Of a DNA stretch of 64,000 nt, positions 43,560-52,440 are shown in pieces. Origin of the DNA: Alphaproteobacteria bacterium. Lineage in GTDB: Bacteria > Pseudomonadota > Alphaproteobacteria > Caulobacterales > Hyphomonadaceae. A program made the translations under genes and the position numbers. The stretch is from NCBI GenBank assembly GCA_009909065.1, contig JAAANZ010000013.1:1-64000 (forward strand), read 5' to 3'. Under the pieces are notes generated by a model. It was not told the origin of the DNA, did no database searches, and saw nothing but the letters and a program-made list of their open reading frames with translations. Position 1 is the stretch's first letter, and every line of letters begins with the position of its first letter.

Positions 43560-44840
43560 TCAGTTCGCTTCGATACGAATGACGCGTGTTGCGTCAACCA
43601 CGGCATCGAGTTGCGAAAGTCGTGCCACGGCATCATCGATCCCGGACCGGGCGCAGGGATGGGTGACGATCGCCACGGGGCTGACATTCTCCGCGTCGGC
43701 CGAATCCTGCAAGAGTTTGTCGATAGAGACATTCGCCTCGGCCAGCGCCTCCGACACGCCGGCCAGGGCGCCGGAGCGGTCGGACAGGCGCACATGCAGG
43801 AAGAAGGCGGCCTGCTCGCTCTTGCGCGCGCCGACGAATTTGCGGGACAGGTGATGCTTGGCGCCGCCAAAGGCCGAGCGCACGCCCGGATTGAACAGTT
43901 TCGCAATGTCACCCATGACGGCGCTGGCCGTCGGTCCGGGCCCGGCACCCGGCCCCGTCAGCGTGACCGCGCCGAGCGGTTCGCCCTCTATGCGCACCGT
44001 GTTGAGGCTGCCATTCACCTGCGCCAGGGGATGGCCGAATTCCAGGGCCATGGGCGCAACCCGGCAGACGACACCGCCATTGGCTGCAACGCCCTCGGCG
44101 ATCAGCTTTATGCGATAGCCCAGCCGGTCCGCCAGGCGCAGGTCGAGCAGCGTGACGCCATCGACGCCCTCAAGCTCCACCTTGGAGAAATCGAGGTCAG
44201 CGGAGAAGGCCATCGCGGACAGGATTGCGACCTTGTGCGCCGCATCCATGCCGGAGACATCAAGTGTCGGATCGGCTTCGGCATAACCCAGGCTCTGGGC
44301 CTGGGCGAGCACCTCGTCATAGCTGCGTCCGCTCGCCAGCATCTCGGTCGTCAGGAAATTGCATGTGCCGTTGAGGATACCCGACACACGCGAGACTTCC
44401 ACGCCGCAAAGCGAGTCGCGCAAGGCGCGGACCACAGGCACCCCGCCGGCCACCGCCGCTTCGAACAGGAGGTCGACCCCTTTCCGCTCGGCCAGGTCGG
44501 CCAGCGCCTGGCCATGCTCGGCAATCAGTGCCTTGTTGGCGGTGACCACGGGCTTGCCGGCCTCGAGCGCGGCTTCCACGGCAATTTTTGCCGGCCCGTC
44601 AGAGCCGCCCATCAATTCGATGAAAGCGTCGATATTCTCACTGGCGGCCAGTTCGCCGGCATCGTCAAACCATTCATAATTCCCGATCTCGACGGGCCGG
44701 TTGCGCGAACGCGACCGGGCACTGACCCCGGTGACCTGCACTTCGCCCGGCAGGCGAAGACGCGCCTGGCGCTCGATGAGTTCGATCAGGCCGCAACCGA
44801 CATGGCCAAGACCGGCGATTCCGAGTTTGAGTGGCGCCAA
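43560..44840 (-). CDS. hom: Homoserine dehydrogenase
   Basis: A 426-residue enzyme reducing aspartate semialdehyde to homoserine for Thr/Met synthesis. The Rossmann motif is GIAGLGHVGCGLIE near the N-terminus; VVTANKALIAEHG and LLFEAAVAGGVPVV are the catalytic-core segments, and GILNGTCNFLTTEML the signature. A C-terminal ACT domain (LHVRLSDRSGALAGVSEALAEA) gives feedback control. The start is ambiguous: TTG at 44840 follows AAGGGGGG and gives MAPLKLGIAGL; an ATG at 44897 would add 19 residues. It lies downstream of the aminotransferase gene and upstream of glpX. Confidence 0.93.
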   Translation of the reverse strand: MAPLKLGIAGLGHVGCGLIELIERQARLRLPGEVQVTGVSARSRSRNRPVEIGNYEWFDDAGELAASENIDAFIELMGGSDGPAKIAVEAALEAGKPVVTANKALIAEHGQALADLAERKGVDLLFEAAVAGGVPVVRALRDSLCGVEVSRVSGILNGTCNFLTTEMLASGRSYDEVLAQAQSLGYAEADPTLDVSGMDAAHKVAILSAMAFSADLDFSKVELEGVDGVTLLDLRLADRLGYRIKLIAEGVAANGGVVCRVAPMALEFGHPLAQVNGSLNTVRIEGEPLGAVTLTGPGAGPGPTASAVMGDIAKLFNPGVRSAFGGAKHHLSRKFVGARKSEQAAFFLHVRLSDRSGALAGVSEALAEANVSIDKLLQDSADAENVSPVAIVTHPCARSGIDDAVARLSQLDAVVDATRVIRIEAN

Positions 44841-44955
44841 GACGCAGTGCCCCCCTTGTTCAATTATGCTGGCGACCGGCGCTTTGCGCACCGGCATGAC
44901 GGATCCTGCGCGGGAGAAACAGGCTCTCGCCCGCCAGGTCAAGCCTGAGGGCGGC

Positions 44956-46161
44956 CTATTCCGCCGCCACGACTTTCCCGCCCTCCTGCTTGCGCTGGAG
45001 ATAGCGGCGCACATTCCGCGCGGCCTGGCGGATGCGCTGGTCATTCTCCACCAGCGCGAGACGCACATAACCCTCGCCATGTTCACCAAAACCCGTTCCG
45101 GGGGAGACCGCCACATGCGCCTCATTGATGAGTTCCAGGGAGAATTCCAGGCTGCTCATCGCGCGGCAGGGTTCGGGCAGCGGCGCCCAGGCAAACATGG
45201 AGGCCCGGGGCGAGGGCACGGGCCAGCCGGCTCGGCCGAAACTGTCGACCAACGCATCGCGGCGGGTGCGATAGATCCCGCGCGCCTCCTCGACACAGTC
45301 CTGCGGCCCGTCCAGCGCGGCGCAGGCGGCGACCTGTATCGGCGTGAACGCGCCATAATCGAGATAGGATTTCACACGGGCGAGCGCAGCCACCAGCCTG
45401 TCATTGCCGGCCACGAAGCCGACGCGCCAGCCGGCCATGGAATAGGTTTTAGACATGGAAGTCGTCTCAACCGCCACGTCACGCGCGCCATCCACCTGGA
45501 GGATCGAGGGCGGCGGATCATCGAAATAGATCTCGTTATAGGCAAGGTCCGACAGGATCCAGAGATCGTGTTTCTTCGCGAAGGCGACGGCTTCCTTGTA
45601 GAAATCGAGATCGACCACGGCGGCGGTCGGATTGGAAGGATAGCAAAGCACCATGGCCGTCGGCGGGGGGACGGAATGATGCACGGCCCTGCCCAGCCCG
45701 GACAGATACTGCTCCGGCGTCAGCGCGGGTATCGAGCGGATCGAGGCCCCGGCCATGATGAAACCGAAGCTGTGGATCGGGTAGGTCGGGTCCGGGGAAA
45801 GGATCACGTCCCCGGGCGCGGTCATCGCCTGGGCGAGATTGGCAAAGCCCTCCTTCGAGCCGAGGGTGACGATCACCTCCCGGTCCTTGTCGAGGGTCAC
45901 GCCGAAACGGCGCGCATAATAGGACGCCAGGGAGCGCCTGAGCCCGGCAATCCCGCGCGAGGCCGAATAGCGGTTCGTGCCGGGCTTTTCAGCGGTCTCG
46001 ACCAGCTTGTCGATGATGTGCTGCGGCGTGGGCAAGTCGGGATTGCCCATGCCCAGATTGACGATATCCGCACCCTCGGCCCGGAGCTCGGCCGCGCGAC
46101 GGTTGACCTGCTCGAACACATAAGGGGGCAGTCGGCGGATCTTGTGGAATTCGTGCGGCAT
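44956..46161 (-). CDS. Class I/II aminotransferase (AlaC/LL-DAP-aminotransferase-like)
   Basis: A 401-residue PLP aminotransferase. The PLP lysine is in SMSKTYSMAGWRVGFVAG; the early NLGMGNPDLPTPQHI and NRYSASRGIAGLRRSLASYY and the middle VLCYPSNPTAAVVDL are family motifs. This branch annotates as alanine aminotransferase AlaC or LL-diaminopimelate aminotransferase; its position immediately upstream of hom supports a role in aspartate-family amino acids or alanine. The ATG at 46161 has a weak upstream purine stretch. Confidence 0.9.
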   Translation of the reverse strand: MPHEFHKIRRLPPYVFEQVNRRAAELRAEGADIVNLGMGNPDLPTPQHIIDKLVETAEKPGTNRYSASRGIAGLRRSLASYYARRFGVTLDKDREVIVTLGSKEGFANLAQAMTAPGDVILSPDPTYPIHSFGFIMAGASIRSIPALTPEQYLSGLGRAVHHSVPPPTAMVLCYPSNPTAAVVDLDFYKEAVAFAKKHDLWILSDLAYNEIYFDDPPPSILQVDGARDVAVETTSMSKTYSMAGWRVGFVAGNDRLVAALARVKSYLDYGAFTPIQVAACAALDGPQDCVEEARGIYRTRRDALVDSFGRAGWPVPSPRASMFAWAPLPEPCRAMSSLEFSLELINEAHVAVSPGTGFGEHGEGYVRLALVENDQRIRQAARNVRRYLQRKQEGGKVVAAE

Positions 46162-46185
46162 GAAACACCTGTCTCGACGTATCGC

Positions 46186-46590
46186 TCAGCTCTGCGCCAG
46201 GGGCAGATTGAACCGTTCCCTCAACGCCTCGGCCTCGTCATTGCTCAGAAAATCGTCCGGTTCGTCCAGCGCGGCAAGCCGGGCACGATAAGTCTTCGCC
46301 CACTGCATCATTTCGGCAAGCTCAAGGCCTGGCGGGACGGCGCGAGGATCCATGCGGAACAGGGCTTCGGCACGCTGGATGGCGGTTCGCGTCTGCCGGA
46401 GGCCATCCGGGCGCCTGTCATCGCCCGAAAGGGCCGGTATGGACCCGATCCTGGGATAGCCCTCGCCCATCACTTCGGCTTTTCGTGTATCATACCAGTC
46501 CGGCGCATTCGAGACGGTCTCGCGCACCGTGTCATAGGAGGTGGCACAGCCCGAGGTCATAAGGGCCAAAAGGGAAATTCTCAGGATCAT
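46186..46590 (-). CDS. Small hypothetical lipoprotein
   Basis: A 134-residue predicted lipoprotein (MILRISLLALMTSGC, lipobox TSGC, Cys15) followed by a helix-rich domain with YDTVRETVSNAPDWYDTRKAEV and RTAIQRAEALFRMDPRAVP. I do not recognise the family. Start at 46590 is favoured because the signal peptide begins there. It lies 24 bases upstream of the aminotransferase on the same strand and is divergent from phaC. Confidence 0.72.
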   Translation of the reverse strand: MILRISLLALMTSGCATSYDTVRETVSNAPDWYDTRKAEVMGEGYPRIGSIPALSGDDRRPDGLRQTRTAIQRAEALFRMDPRAVPPGLELAEMMQWAKTYRARLAALDEPDDFLSNDEAEALRERFNLPLAQS

Positions 46591-46673
46591 GCGTGTTTGT
46601 GCCTTCGGACTCACAAATTCCAAATCATTTTGTTACCATAACAGGGGCGTGGAAGAAGGGCGATGATGAGGCA

Positions 46674-48716
46674 ATGGCAGACAAATCCGGAAAAAGCGCC
46701 GACAAATCCCAATCCCTGGGCGAGGTGATCCAGGGCCAGGCCCCGGAAAGGGTTCAGCAACTCAGCATGAACCTGTCGCAGGCCCTGGTCGAGAGCCAGC
46801 AGCTCATGGCCGAGGCGATGGGCCGCGGGCCGGCAGCCATGGGTGATCCTGCCGACCATCCGCTGGCCATCGGATCCGGCCGGTCCATGGCCAGGGTCGG
46901 CCAGTCGCTGGCCAGCCATCCCGACCGTATCGCCAGCGCCAATCTCGTGCTCTGGCAGGACTATGTCCAGCTCTGGGGCGACCTGATGAGCGGCCAGCAT
47001 CGCGACGGTGCCCGCGACCGGCGGTTTGCCGACAGCGAATGGAACACCAACCCGATGTTCGAGTTCATGCGGCGTTCCTACGAGATCAACACCAAATGGC
47101 TGATGTCGCTGGTCGATGGCGCCGAGGAAATCGGCGAGCAGGACCAGCGAAAGGCCCGTTTCATGGCGCGCCAGACGATTGATGCCTTCGCTCCGACCAA
47201 TTTTTTCGCGACGAACCCGGCGGCGCTGAAAAAGATGGTCGAGACGGGCGGGCAAAGCGTGCTGGAAGGCCTGCGCCAGGCCCGCGAAGACCTTTCGCGC
47301 GGCGACGGCAAGCTGGCCATCAGCCAGACCGATGAATCCGGTTTCAGGATCGGCGAGAATCTCGCCACGGCCCCGGGCAAGGTGGTGTTCCGCAACGAAC
47401 TGATCGAACTCATTCAGTATGAGCCGAGCCGGAAGAAGACCCACGAGATCCCGCTGATCATCTTTCCGCCGTGGATCAACAAGTTCTACATCCTCGATCT
47501 GCGCGAGGAAAACTCGATGATCCGCTGGCTGCGCGACCAGGGCGTCACCGTCTTTGTCGTCTCCTGGCGCTCGGCCGACGAGGAAACGAAGACCTTCGGC
47601 TGGGACGCATATATCGAGAAGGGCATTTTCGCGGGCCTTGAAGAGGCGCTGGAGGAATCGGGCGCCGAACAGGTCAATGCCGTTGGCTATTGTATCGGCG
47701 GGACGCTGCTGACCAGCGCGCTTTCCTACATGGCGAAAAAGGGCGATCAGCGGATCCGGTCGGCGACCTTCTTCGCCAGCCAGTCGGATTTCGAAAAGGC
47801 CGGCGATCTCAAGGTTTTTACCGATCCCGATGCCGTCGAGCAGGTCCAGCACATCATCGATGAGAATGACGGCATCATGCCCGGTGAGGTGATGGGCGAA
47901 ACCTTCAACTGGCTGCGGCCGGTCGATCTCGTCTGGCGCTATGTCGTCGACAATTACATGATGGGCAAGAAGCCGCGCCCCTTCGACCTGCTCTACTGGA
48001 ATGGCGACCAGACCAATATTCCCGGCCCGACACACATCACCTATCTGCGCGACTTTTATGGCCACAACGCCCTCTCGCGCGGCCAGTTCAGCGTACTCGG
48101 CGAGACGGTGGATCCGCGCGACATCACCATCCCGGTAACCGTGCAGGCCAGCCGCGACGACCATATCTGCCCCTATGACTCGATCTACCGCACCGCGCAG
48201 CTTTTCGGCGGACCGGTCCAGTTCGTCCTGGCCGGATCCGGTCATATCGCCGGCGTGGTCAACCATCCCGACGCGAGCAAGTATCAACACTGGACCCGCA
48301 AGGGCGATCTGCCCGAATCGGTCGGGACCTGGCTGGACGAGGCCGAAGAAACTCCCGGCTCCTGGTGGCCGACCTGGTGGAAATGGCTCAAGCCCCTGTC
48401 GGGCCCGAAAACCGACGCGCTCGAGCCCGCCGACAAGGGGCTGGGCGATGCGCCGGGCTTTTATGTCACCTGCCGGCTGAAGGATCTGGCCGAGGCCCGT
48501 GCCGAGGGCCGGCTGATGAAACCGCCGGCCCGCAAACGCAAGCGCCCGGCGGCCCGGGCGAAGCCGAAAACGGCCGAACCGGCTGCCGCGCAGGCCGAAG
48601 CCGCGGCGACCCGGAAAGCCACCAAAGCCGCAGGGTCGCGATCCCCGGCCAAGGGCCAGAGCAAGGGTCAGGATAAGGGCAAGTCCTCAAAGCCGAAATC
48701 CGGCAAGACGGATTAG
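46674..48716 (+). CDS. phaC: Class I poly(3-hydroxyalkanoate) synthase with basic C-terminal tail
   Basis: A 680-residue PHA synthase that polymerises hydroxyacyl-CoA into storage polyester on carbonosome granules. The lipase-like box AVGYCIGGTLL carries the catalytic Cys340; the catalytic Asp and His are expected in PVTVQASRDDHICPYDS and LAGSGHIAGVVN. The N-terminal half has the class I features FFATNPAALKKMV and FPPWINKFYILDLREENSM. Length exceeds the usual ~590: the last ~64 residues (617-680) form a Lys/Ala/Pro-rich tail. The ATG at 46674 is the natural start despite an open upstream frame. No phaA, phaB or phasin gene is adjacent. Confidence 0.95.
   Translation: MADKSGKSADKSQSLGEVIQGQAPERVQQLSMNLSQALVESQQLMAEAMGRGPAAMGDPADHPLAIGSGRSMARVGQSLASHPDRIASANLVLWQDYVQLWGDLMSGQHRDGARDRRFADSEWNTNPMFEFMRRSYEINTKWLMSLVDGAEEIGEQDQRKARFMARQTIDAFAPTNFFATNPAALKKMVETGGQSVLEGLRQAREDLSRGDGKLAISQTDESGFRIGENLATAPGKVVFRNELIELIQYEPSRKKTHEIPLIIFPPWINKFYILDLREENSMIRWLRDQGVTVFVVSWRSADEETKTFGWDAYIEKGIFAGLEEALEESGAEQVNAVGYCIGGTLLTSALSYMAKKGDQRIRSATFFASQSDFEKAGDLKVFTDPDAVEQVQHIIDENDGIMPGEVMGETFNWLRPVDLVWRYVVDNYMMGKKPRPFDLLYWNGDQTNIPGPTHITYLRDFYGHNALSRGQFSVLGETVDPRDITIPVTVQASRDDHICPYDSIYRTAQLFGGPVQFVLAGSGHIAGVVNHPDASKYQHWTRKGDLPESVGTWLDEAEETPGSWWPTWWKWLKPLSGPKTDALEPADKGLGDAPGFYVTCRLKDLAEARAEGRLMKPPARKRKRPAARAKPKTAEPAAAQAEAAATRKATKAAGSRSPAKGQSKGQDKGKSSKPKSGKTD
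48522..48713 (+). other. Histone-H1-like basic tail of PHA synthase
   Basis: This codes for residues ~617-680 of phaC: PPARKRKRPAARAKPKTAEP, then an Ala-rich piece, then KGQSKGQDKGKSSKPKSGKTD. About 19 of 64 residues are Lys/Arg and four are acidic, and the sequence is of low complexity with Ala/Lys/Pro as in H1-like proteins and the AAKP tail of PhaF phasins, which bind DNA. It lies after the alpha/beta-hydrolase catalytic domain. Its role is inference. Confidence 0.7.
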
Positions 48717-48936
48717 GGTGGCTTCTGATACGTGTTTTACGCGGCCCATGCTTCGGGACGCGGCCTGACGGCCACGCCTCGCAGATGAGGAAGACCAGAA
48801 GACCGGCTTTTTCGGCGGCCCGTTGAGGCTCCATATCTAAAGTGCCCGTTTTCGGTTCAACTCCGGACCGGCGCTTTATCTCTTTGTTTTTGCGCAAGTC
48901 TGCGTTCGCAATCGATTCCGATGGCTGGGGCTTGCT

Positions 48937-49335
48937 TTAGCTGCGGGAATTGTGTTCCCGGATCGCGGCAATCGCGCAAAGCGCCCAGCCCGCAAGCAAG
49001 GCCAGGCCACCAGCGGGAGTCACTGCGCCGAGGATTGATGGCGCTCCAAGGGCCATGGCATAAAGCGTGCCCGCGAAAATCACGCTCCCGACGAGGAAAA
49101 GCCAGCCTCCCAGCCGTGTCAGCCCCGAACGCCCCGAAAGCGCGATGGCCAGTGCGCTGGCCGCATGGGTCAGGCCGTAAAGGGTTGCTGTGTCCCACCA
49201 TTCGCCGCCTTGCGAGCTCAGCCGGCCTTCGAGGCCGTGCGCTCCGAATGCGCCAAGGGCGACCCCTGCGAATCCGGTCAGTGCGGCCATGATAGTCAGC
49301 CTTGGCGAACCGGACCGCATCTGCCGCCTCCTCAT
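48937..49335 (-). CDS. DUF423 (YgdD-like) membrane protein
   Basis: A 132-residue membrane protein with four hydrophobic helices. The DUF423 motif GFAGVALGAFGAHGLEGRL, followed by DTATLYGLTHAASALAIA, is characteristic. YgdD-type proteins are of unknown role. Its ATG overlaps the stop of the upstream membrane gene by four bases (ATGA). Alternative starts within the same frame exist at 49320 and 49290 because the first ~15 residues are polar. Confidence 0.9.
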   Translation of the reverse strand: MRRRQMRSGSPRLTIMAALTGFAGVALGAFGAHGLEGRLSSQGGEWWDTATLYGLTHAASALAIALSGRSGLTRLGGWLFLVGSVIFAGTLYAMALGAPSILGAVTPAGGLALLAGWALCAIAAIREHNSRS

Positions 49336-49739
49336 GAAGATTGCGCCGGCGCCTCGCTGCCCAGCCAGCGCGGCACGGCAATCACCGCGATCCAGATCCA
49401 GCCGAGAAGCCCCAGCATGCCGCCGCCGCTCAATGCCAGCTGGGTCACGGTTTCTATGGCGCCGCCGGAAAGTCCCGCGCCGCCCGCCGAGCCGAGCGTT
49501 GCCACCCGGATGAAAAGTCCCGTGGCCGCCACGCAGCTTGCGAACAGGAAGAGCCAGCCGGCCGGCGCATATTCCGGCCGGGTTCCCGCATACTGGCCAA
49601 GGACATAGGAAAAGCAGAAATGAGCCATTGTCAGGAAGGCCACGAGTGCCAGGCGCTCAGCCTGGGTTCCTGTCGCGGCCAGAGCCGCGGCGGCGATGAT
49701 GGCGCCGGCAGTTCCGGCCAGGCTTGCCCATTTCAGCAT
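49332..49739 (-). CDS. Hypothetical four-helix membrane protein
   Basis: A 135-residue protein with about four hydrophobic helices: LAGTAGAIIAAAALAATG, LALVAFLTMAHFCFSYVLG, AGWLFLFASCVAATGLFIR and LSGGGMLGLLGWIWIAVIAV. I do not recognise a family. The start is ATG at 49739 (MLKWASLAG), although an in-frame ATG at 49766 exists. It is coupled to the DUF423 gene downstream (ATGA) and lies four bases downstream of the thioesterase gene, so all three are probably one operon. Confidence 0.78.
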   Translation of the reverse strand: MLKWASLAGTAGAIIAAAALAATGTQAERLALVAFLTMAHFCFSYVLGQYAGTRPEYAPAGWLFLFASCVAATGLFIRVATLGSAGGAGLSGGAIETVTQLALSGGGMLGLLGWIWIAVIAVPRWLGSEAPAQSS

Positions 49740-49743
49740 TGTG

Positions 49744-50163
49744 TCAGTCCTTCCGGGGTATCGCATATGTCACGACCGCATGGCTTGCCGGTCTGGCACT
49801 GTCCTCACCGCGGATTTCGACTTCCGCGACGGCCAGGGTCCGGCCAAGTGTCAGCAGGCTCGCCTTTGCAATAACCACATCAGCGATTAACGGACGAAGA
49901 AAAGTCATGTTCAAACTTGTCGTAACAGTCATCGGCGTGATGCCGATCCGGGTGAAGATGGCAACATAGGTGACCGTATCGGCAAGCGACATCTGCGTGG
50001 GTCCGGAGACATAATTGCCGGGGCGCAGATGCTGGGGGCCGGCTTCGAGCCGGGCGACCGCCTCATCCTCCCGCATCCCGGTGATAACCGGCCGTGCGCC
50101 CGAGCCCGGAAAGGCCTCCTCGAAAAAGGCATTGACTTCGGCCAGGCTCGGCATCCTGCTCAT
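49744..50163 (-). CDS. PaaI-like thioesterase (hot-dog fold)
   Basis: A 139-residue hot-dog protein. LRPGNYVSGPTQMSLADTVTYVAIF carries the family's substrate-binding/catalytic segment (GP-x-M-x-x-x-AD), and MTVTTSLNMTFLRPL and DVVIAKASLLTLGRTLAVAEVEI are strands of the fold; PaaI-like enzymes hydrolyse acyl-CoA. The start is ATG at 50163 with GGGGGAAAAG directly before; a larger open frame upstream is not supported. It is divergent from the lipocalin-like gene and heads the operon to 48937. Confidence 0.85.
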   Translation of the reverse strand: MSRMPSLAEVNAFFEEAFPGSGARPVITGMREDEAVARLEAGPQHLRPGNYVSGPTQMSLADTVTYVAIFTRIGITPMTVTTSLNMTFLRPLIADVVIAKASLLTLGRTLAVAEVEIRGEDSARPASHAVVTYAIPRKD

Positions 50164-50268
50164 CTTTTCCCCCGCGGAATATATTGAACGCGTCCGGTTT
50201 CCGGTCCAACCTACCGACAGGAGCGCATCCGCCAAGAGGTGCCGCAACGGGAGGAAGCGAGGACGCCA

Positions 50269-51375
50269 ATGCTCAGCTGGGGCGATGAATATCCGATCCA
50301 CCAGACACCGGAACCGGTGGCCTATGCCGGCTCGGACCGCAATTTCTATGATCGCTATTTCTTCAATGGCTATAGCGCTGACGGCTCGGTCTTCTTCGGC
50401 GGGGCCTTTGGCATCTATCCCCATCTCAACATAATGGACGGGGCCATTTCAGTCCTGAAGGATGGCCGGCAAAGCTCGGTCTTCCTGTCACGCCCGCTCG
50501 GGATGGAGCGAATGGATACGCGCGTCGGCGGTCTCTCCGTCGAAGTTCTGGAGCCGATGAAGCGTGTCGCGCTCAAGCTCGAAGAGACCGAGGGCATTGC
50601 CGCCGATCTCGCCTTCGAGGGGCGCTCCTTTCCGATCGAGGAGCCGCGCTTTACCCATCGGCAGGGACCTCGCATGTTTATCGACTGCACGCGGATGACC
50701 CAGAATGGCTTCTGGAATGGCTGGCTGCGCGTCGATGGCGAGACAATCGCCGTGGACGGCTCCAGCTGGCGCGGCACGCGTGACCGCAGCTGGGGGGTGC
50801 GCCCGGTCGGCGCGCCGGATCCCCAGCCCGTGCCGCCCGAGAGACTGCCGCAGTATTACTGGATCTGGACGCCGCTGAATTTCGGTGACCGGGCGGTGTA
50901 TTTCCATGTGAATGATGATGCTGAGGGGCTGGCCTGGAACACGCGCGCCAAGCTTGTGAGGGATGGAACCGGGCAGGGAGAGGACCGCGAAATGGATCAC
51001 TGCTCGGCCCGGGTTGTCTACAAGGATGGCACACGGCGGGTCGACAGCGCGCAGCTCACCTTCACCGATCCGCAGGGGCGCGGGCTCGGCGTGGAGCTGA
51101 CACCCGTTCAGACCTTTCAGATGAAGGGGCTGGGCTATGGGCATCCGACCCGGCGCCATGGAGCCTATCACGGCGCCGAGCTCGCCACGGCGCGGGAGGA
51201 TATACACCCGGCCGAACTGGCCTGGAACGATCCGGAGAACCTGCATATTCAGGCGATTTCCAAAGCTGTCCTGACCGACGAGGATGGCGTGCGCCATGAG
51301 GGTCTGGGAAGTTTCGAGCAGCTCTTCATCGGTCCGCATGCGCCCAGCGGCTGGGCCGACCTTCTGGACACATAG
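50269..51375 (+). CDS. Lipocalin-like (AttH/CrtC-type) uncharacterised protein
   Basis: A 368-residue protein without a signal peptide. Motifs include FYDRYFFNGYSADGSVFFGGAFGIYPH, MDGAISVLKDGRQSS, SWRGTRDRSWGVRPVG, QYYWIWTPLNFGDRAVYFHVNDD and a C-terminal GYGHPTRRHGAYHGAEL; the repeated beta-rich segments with RDRSWG are typical of AttH/hydroxyneurosporene-dehydrogenase-like lipocalin folds (DUF7064/DUF7065-type; that label is from memory). GGGAGGAAGCGAGG precedes the ATG at 50269. Six bases separate it from the phosphotransferase gene, so they form an operon. The activity is unknown. Confidence 0.72.
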   Translation: MLSWGDEYPIHQTPEPVAYAGSDRNFYDRYFFNGYSADGSVFFGGAFGIYPHLNIMDGAISVLKDGRQSSVFLSRPLGMERMDTRVGGLSVEVLEPMKRVALKLEETEGIAADLAFEGRSFPIEEPRFTHRQGPRMFIDCTRMTQNGFWNGWLRVDGETIAVDGSSWRGTRDRSWGVRPVGAPDPQPVPPERLPQYYWIWTPLNFGDRAVYFHVNDDAEGLAWNTRAKLVRDGTGQGEDREMDHCSARVVYKDGTRRVDSAQLTFTDPQGRGLGVELTPVQTFQMKGLGYGHPTRRHGAYHGAELATAREDIHPAELAWNDPENLHIQAISKAVLTDEDGVRHEGLGSFEQLFIGPHAPSGWADLLDT

Positions 51376-51381
51376 ACCGAC

Positions 51382-52440
51382 ATGAGCGGTGTGGAGGATC
51401 CTGCGCTGGCGCGTGATTTCGCGGCCTATTTCGAGACGAAAATGCCGGATGCGCGCAATGCGGTCGTGACGGCGCTGACCCGTATTCATGGCGGTGCCAG
51501 CCGCCAGACCTATGCCATTGATGTGGCCTTCGACAGCCCCGGCGGGCGCATTCAGAAAGAACTGATACTGCGGCGCGACCCGGCCGACAGCCTGATCGAC
51601 ACCGAGCGCAAGGTTGAGTTTGCGGCGATACGCTCGATGCGCGGGATCGACATTCCTACGCCGGAGGCCCTGTTTCTGGAAACCGATCCCGGACCGCTCG
51701 GCGCACCGTTCTTCGTGATGGGCCGTATCGAGGGCGGAATGGCGCTCAACCCGTTCAAGATTGACGAGATCGATCCCCATCGCGCCGCGGTCGGCGAGCA
51801 GTTCTTCCGCCAGATCGGCCGGATCGCCGCTGCGCCTGTGGAAGGCTCGCCGCTGGCCGGGGTTATCGATTCGCCCGCCCCGGAAGAGTGCTGGCGCCGC
51901 GAGCTGGACTATTGGGCCGGCGAGATCGAGAAGGACCGGCTGCATCCCGAACCGATCGCCGCCGCGGCGATCCGCCATCTCAGGCGGAATCCCCCGCCGC
52001 CGGCGCAGCGCCTGTCCATCGTGCATGGCGATTTCCGCTCGGGCAATTTCCTGCATGACGGGCAGGGGAGGATCATCGCCGTGCTCGACTGGGAGATGGC
52101 GCATATCGGCGATCCGTTCGAGGATCTCGCCTGGGCCACCGATCCGCTCTGGTGCGCAAATGATACCGAGCGCGCGGCAGGCTTTATCCCCTGGCCCGAC
52201 GCCATAGCGGCGTGGGAAGGCGCGTCAGGCTGCCAGTTCGACGCACAGGCCTTCGAATGGTGGTCGCTTTTTGCCAGTGTGAAGGCCATCGGAATCTGGG
52301 TTTCCTCGGCGCGCGCCTTCGCCGATGGCGAGAATGATGACCCGATCCTGGCCTGGTCCGGCTGGTTCACCCATGCCGCGCACGAATTGACGCTGGCCGC
52401 GCGGCTCGCCCCGAAATACGGTGTGGAGCTGCCGTCATGA
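51382..52440 (+). CDS. APH-type phosphotransferase family protein (ACAD10/11-like kinase)
   Basis: A 352-residue kinase-like protein of the aminoglycoside phosphotransferase superfamily. The catalytic loop is IVHGDFRSGNFLHDGQGRIIAVLDWEMAHIGDP: His-Gly-Asp with the catalytic Asp, Asn for metal, then the DWE magnesium site; GGASRQTYAIDV and ELILRRDPADSLIDTE are the ATP-binding strand region. Relatives phosphorylate small alcohols, including hydroxyacyl-CoA-type intermediates in ACAD10/11. The C-terminal NDDPILAWSGWFTHAAHEL closes it. It is coupled to the next gene by a four-base overlap. Confidence 0.88.
   Translation: MSGVEDPALARDFAAYFETKMPDARNAVVTALTRIHGGASRQTYAIDVAFDSPGGRIQKELILRRDPADSLIDTERKVEFAAIRSMRGIDIPTPEALFLETDPGPLGAPFFVMGRIEGGMALNPFKIDEIDPHRAAVGEQFFRQIGRIAAAPVEGSPLAGVIDSPAPEECWRRELDYWAGEIEKDRLHPEPIAAAAIRHLRRNPPPPAQRLSIVHGDFRSGNFLHDGQGRIIAVLDWEMAHIGDPFEDLAWATDPLWCANDTERAAGFIPWPDAIAAWEGASGCQFDAQAFEWWSLFASVKAIGIWVSSARAFADGENDDPILAWSGWFTHAAHELTLAARLAPKYGVELPS

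Noticed and set aside
44701-46641. A 646-codon open frame opposite the hom/aminotransferase block
   Set aside because: Both minus-strand enzymes are clear families, so the plus-strand frame is an antisense shadow.
46611-48290. A 559-codon open frame antisense to phaC
   Set aside because: phaC has its catalytic motifs and expected length; the antisense frame has none.
48845-48880. A possible tRNA gene
   Set aside because: A T-arm and 3' acceptor strand can be drawn, but no complementary 5' acceptor, D arm or CCA end exists nearby.
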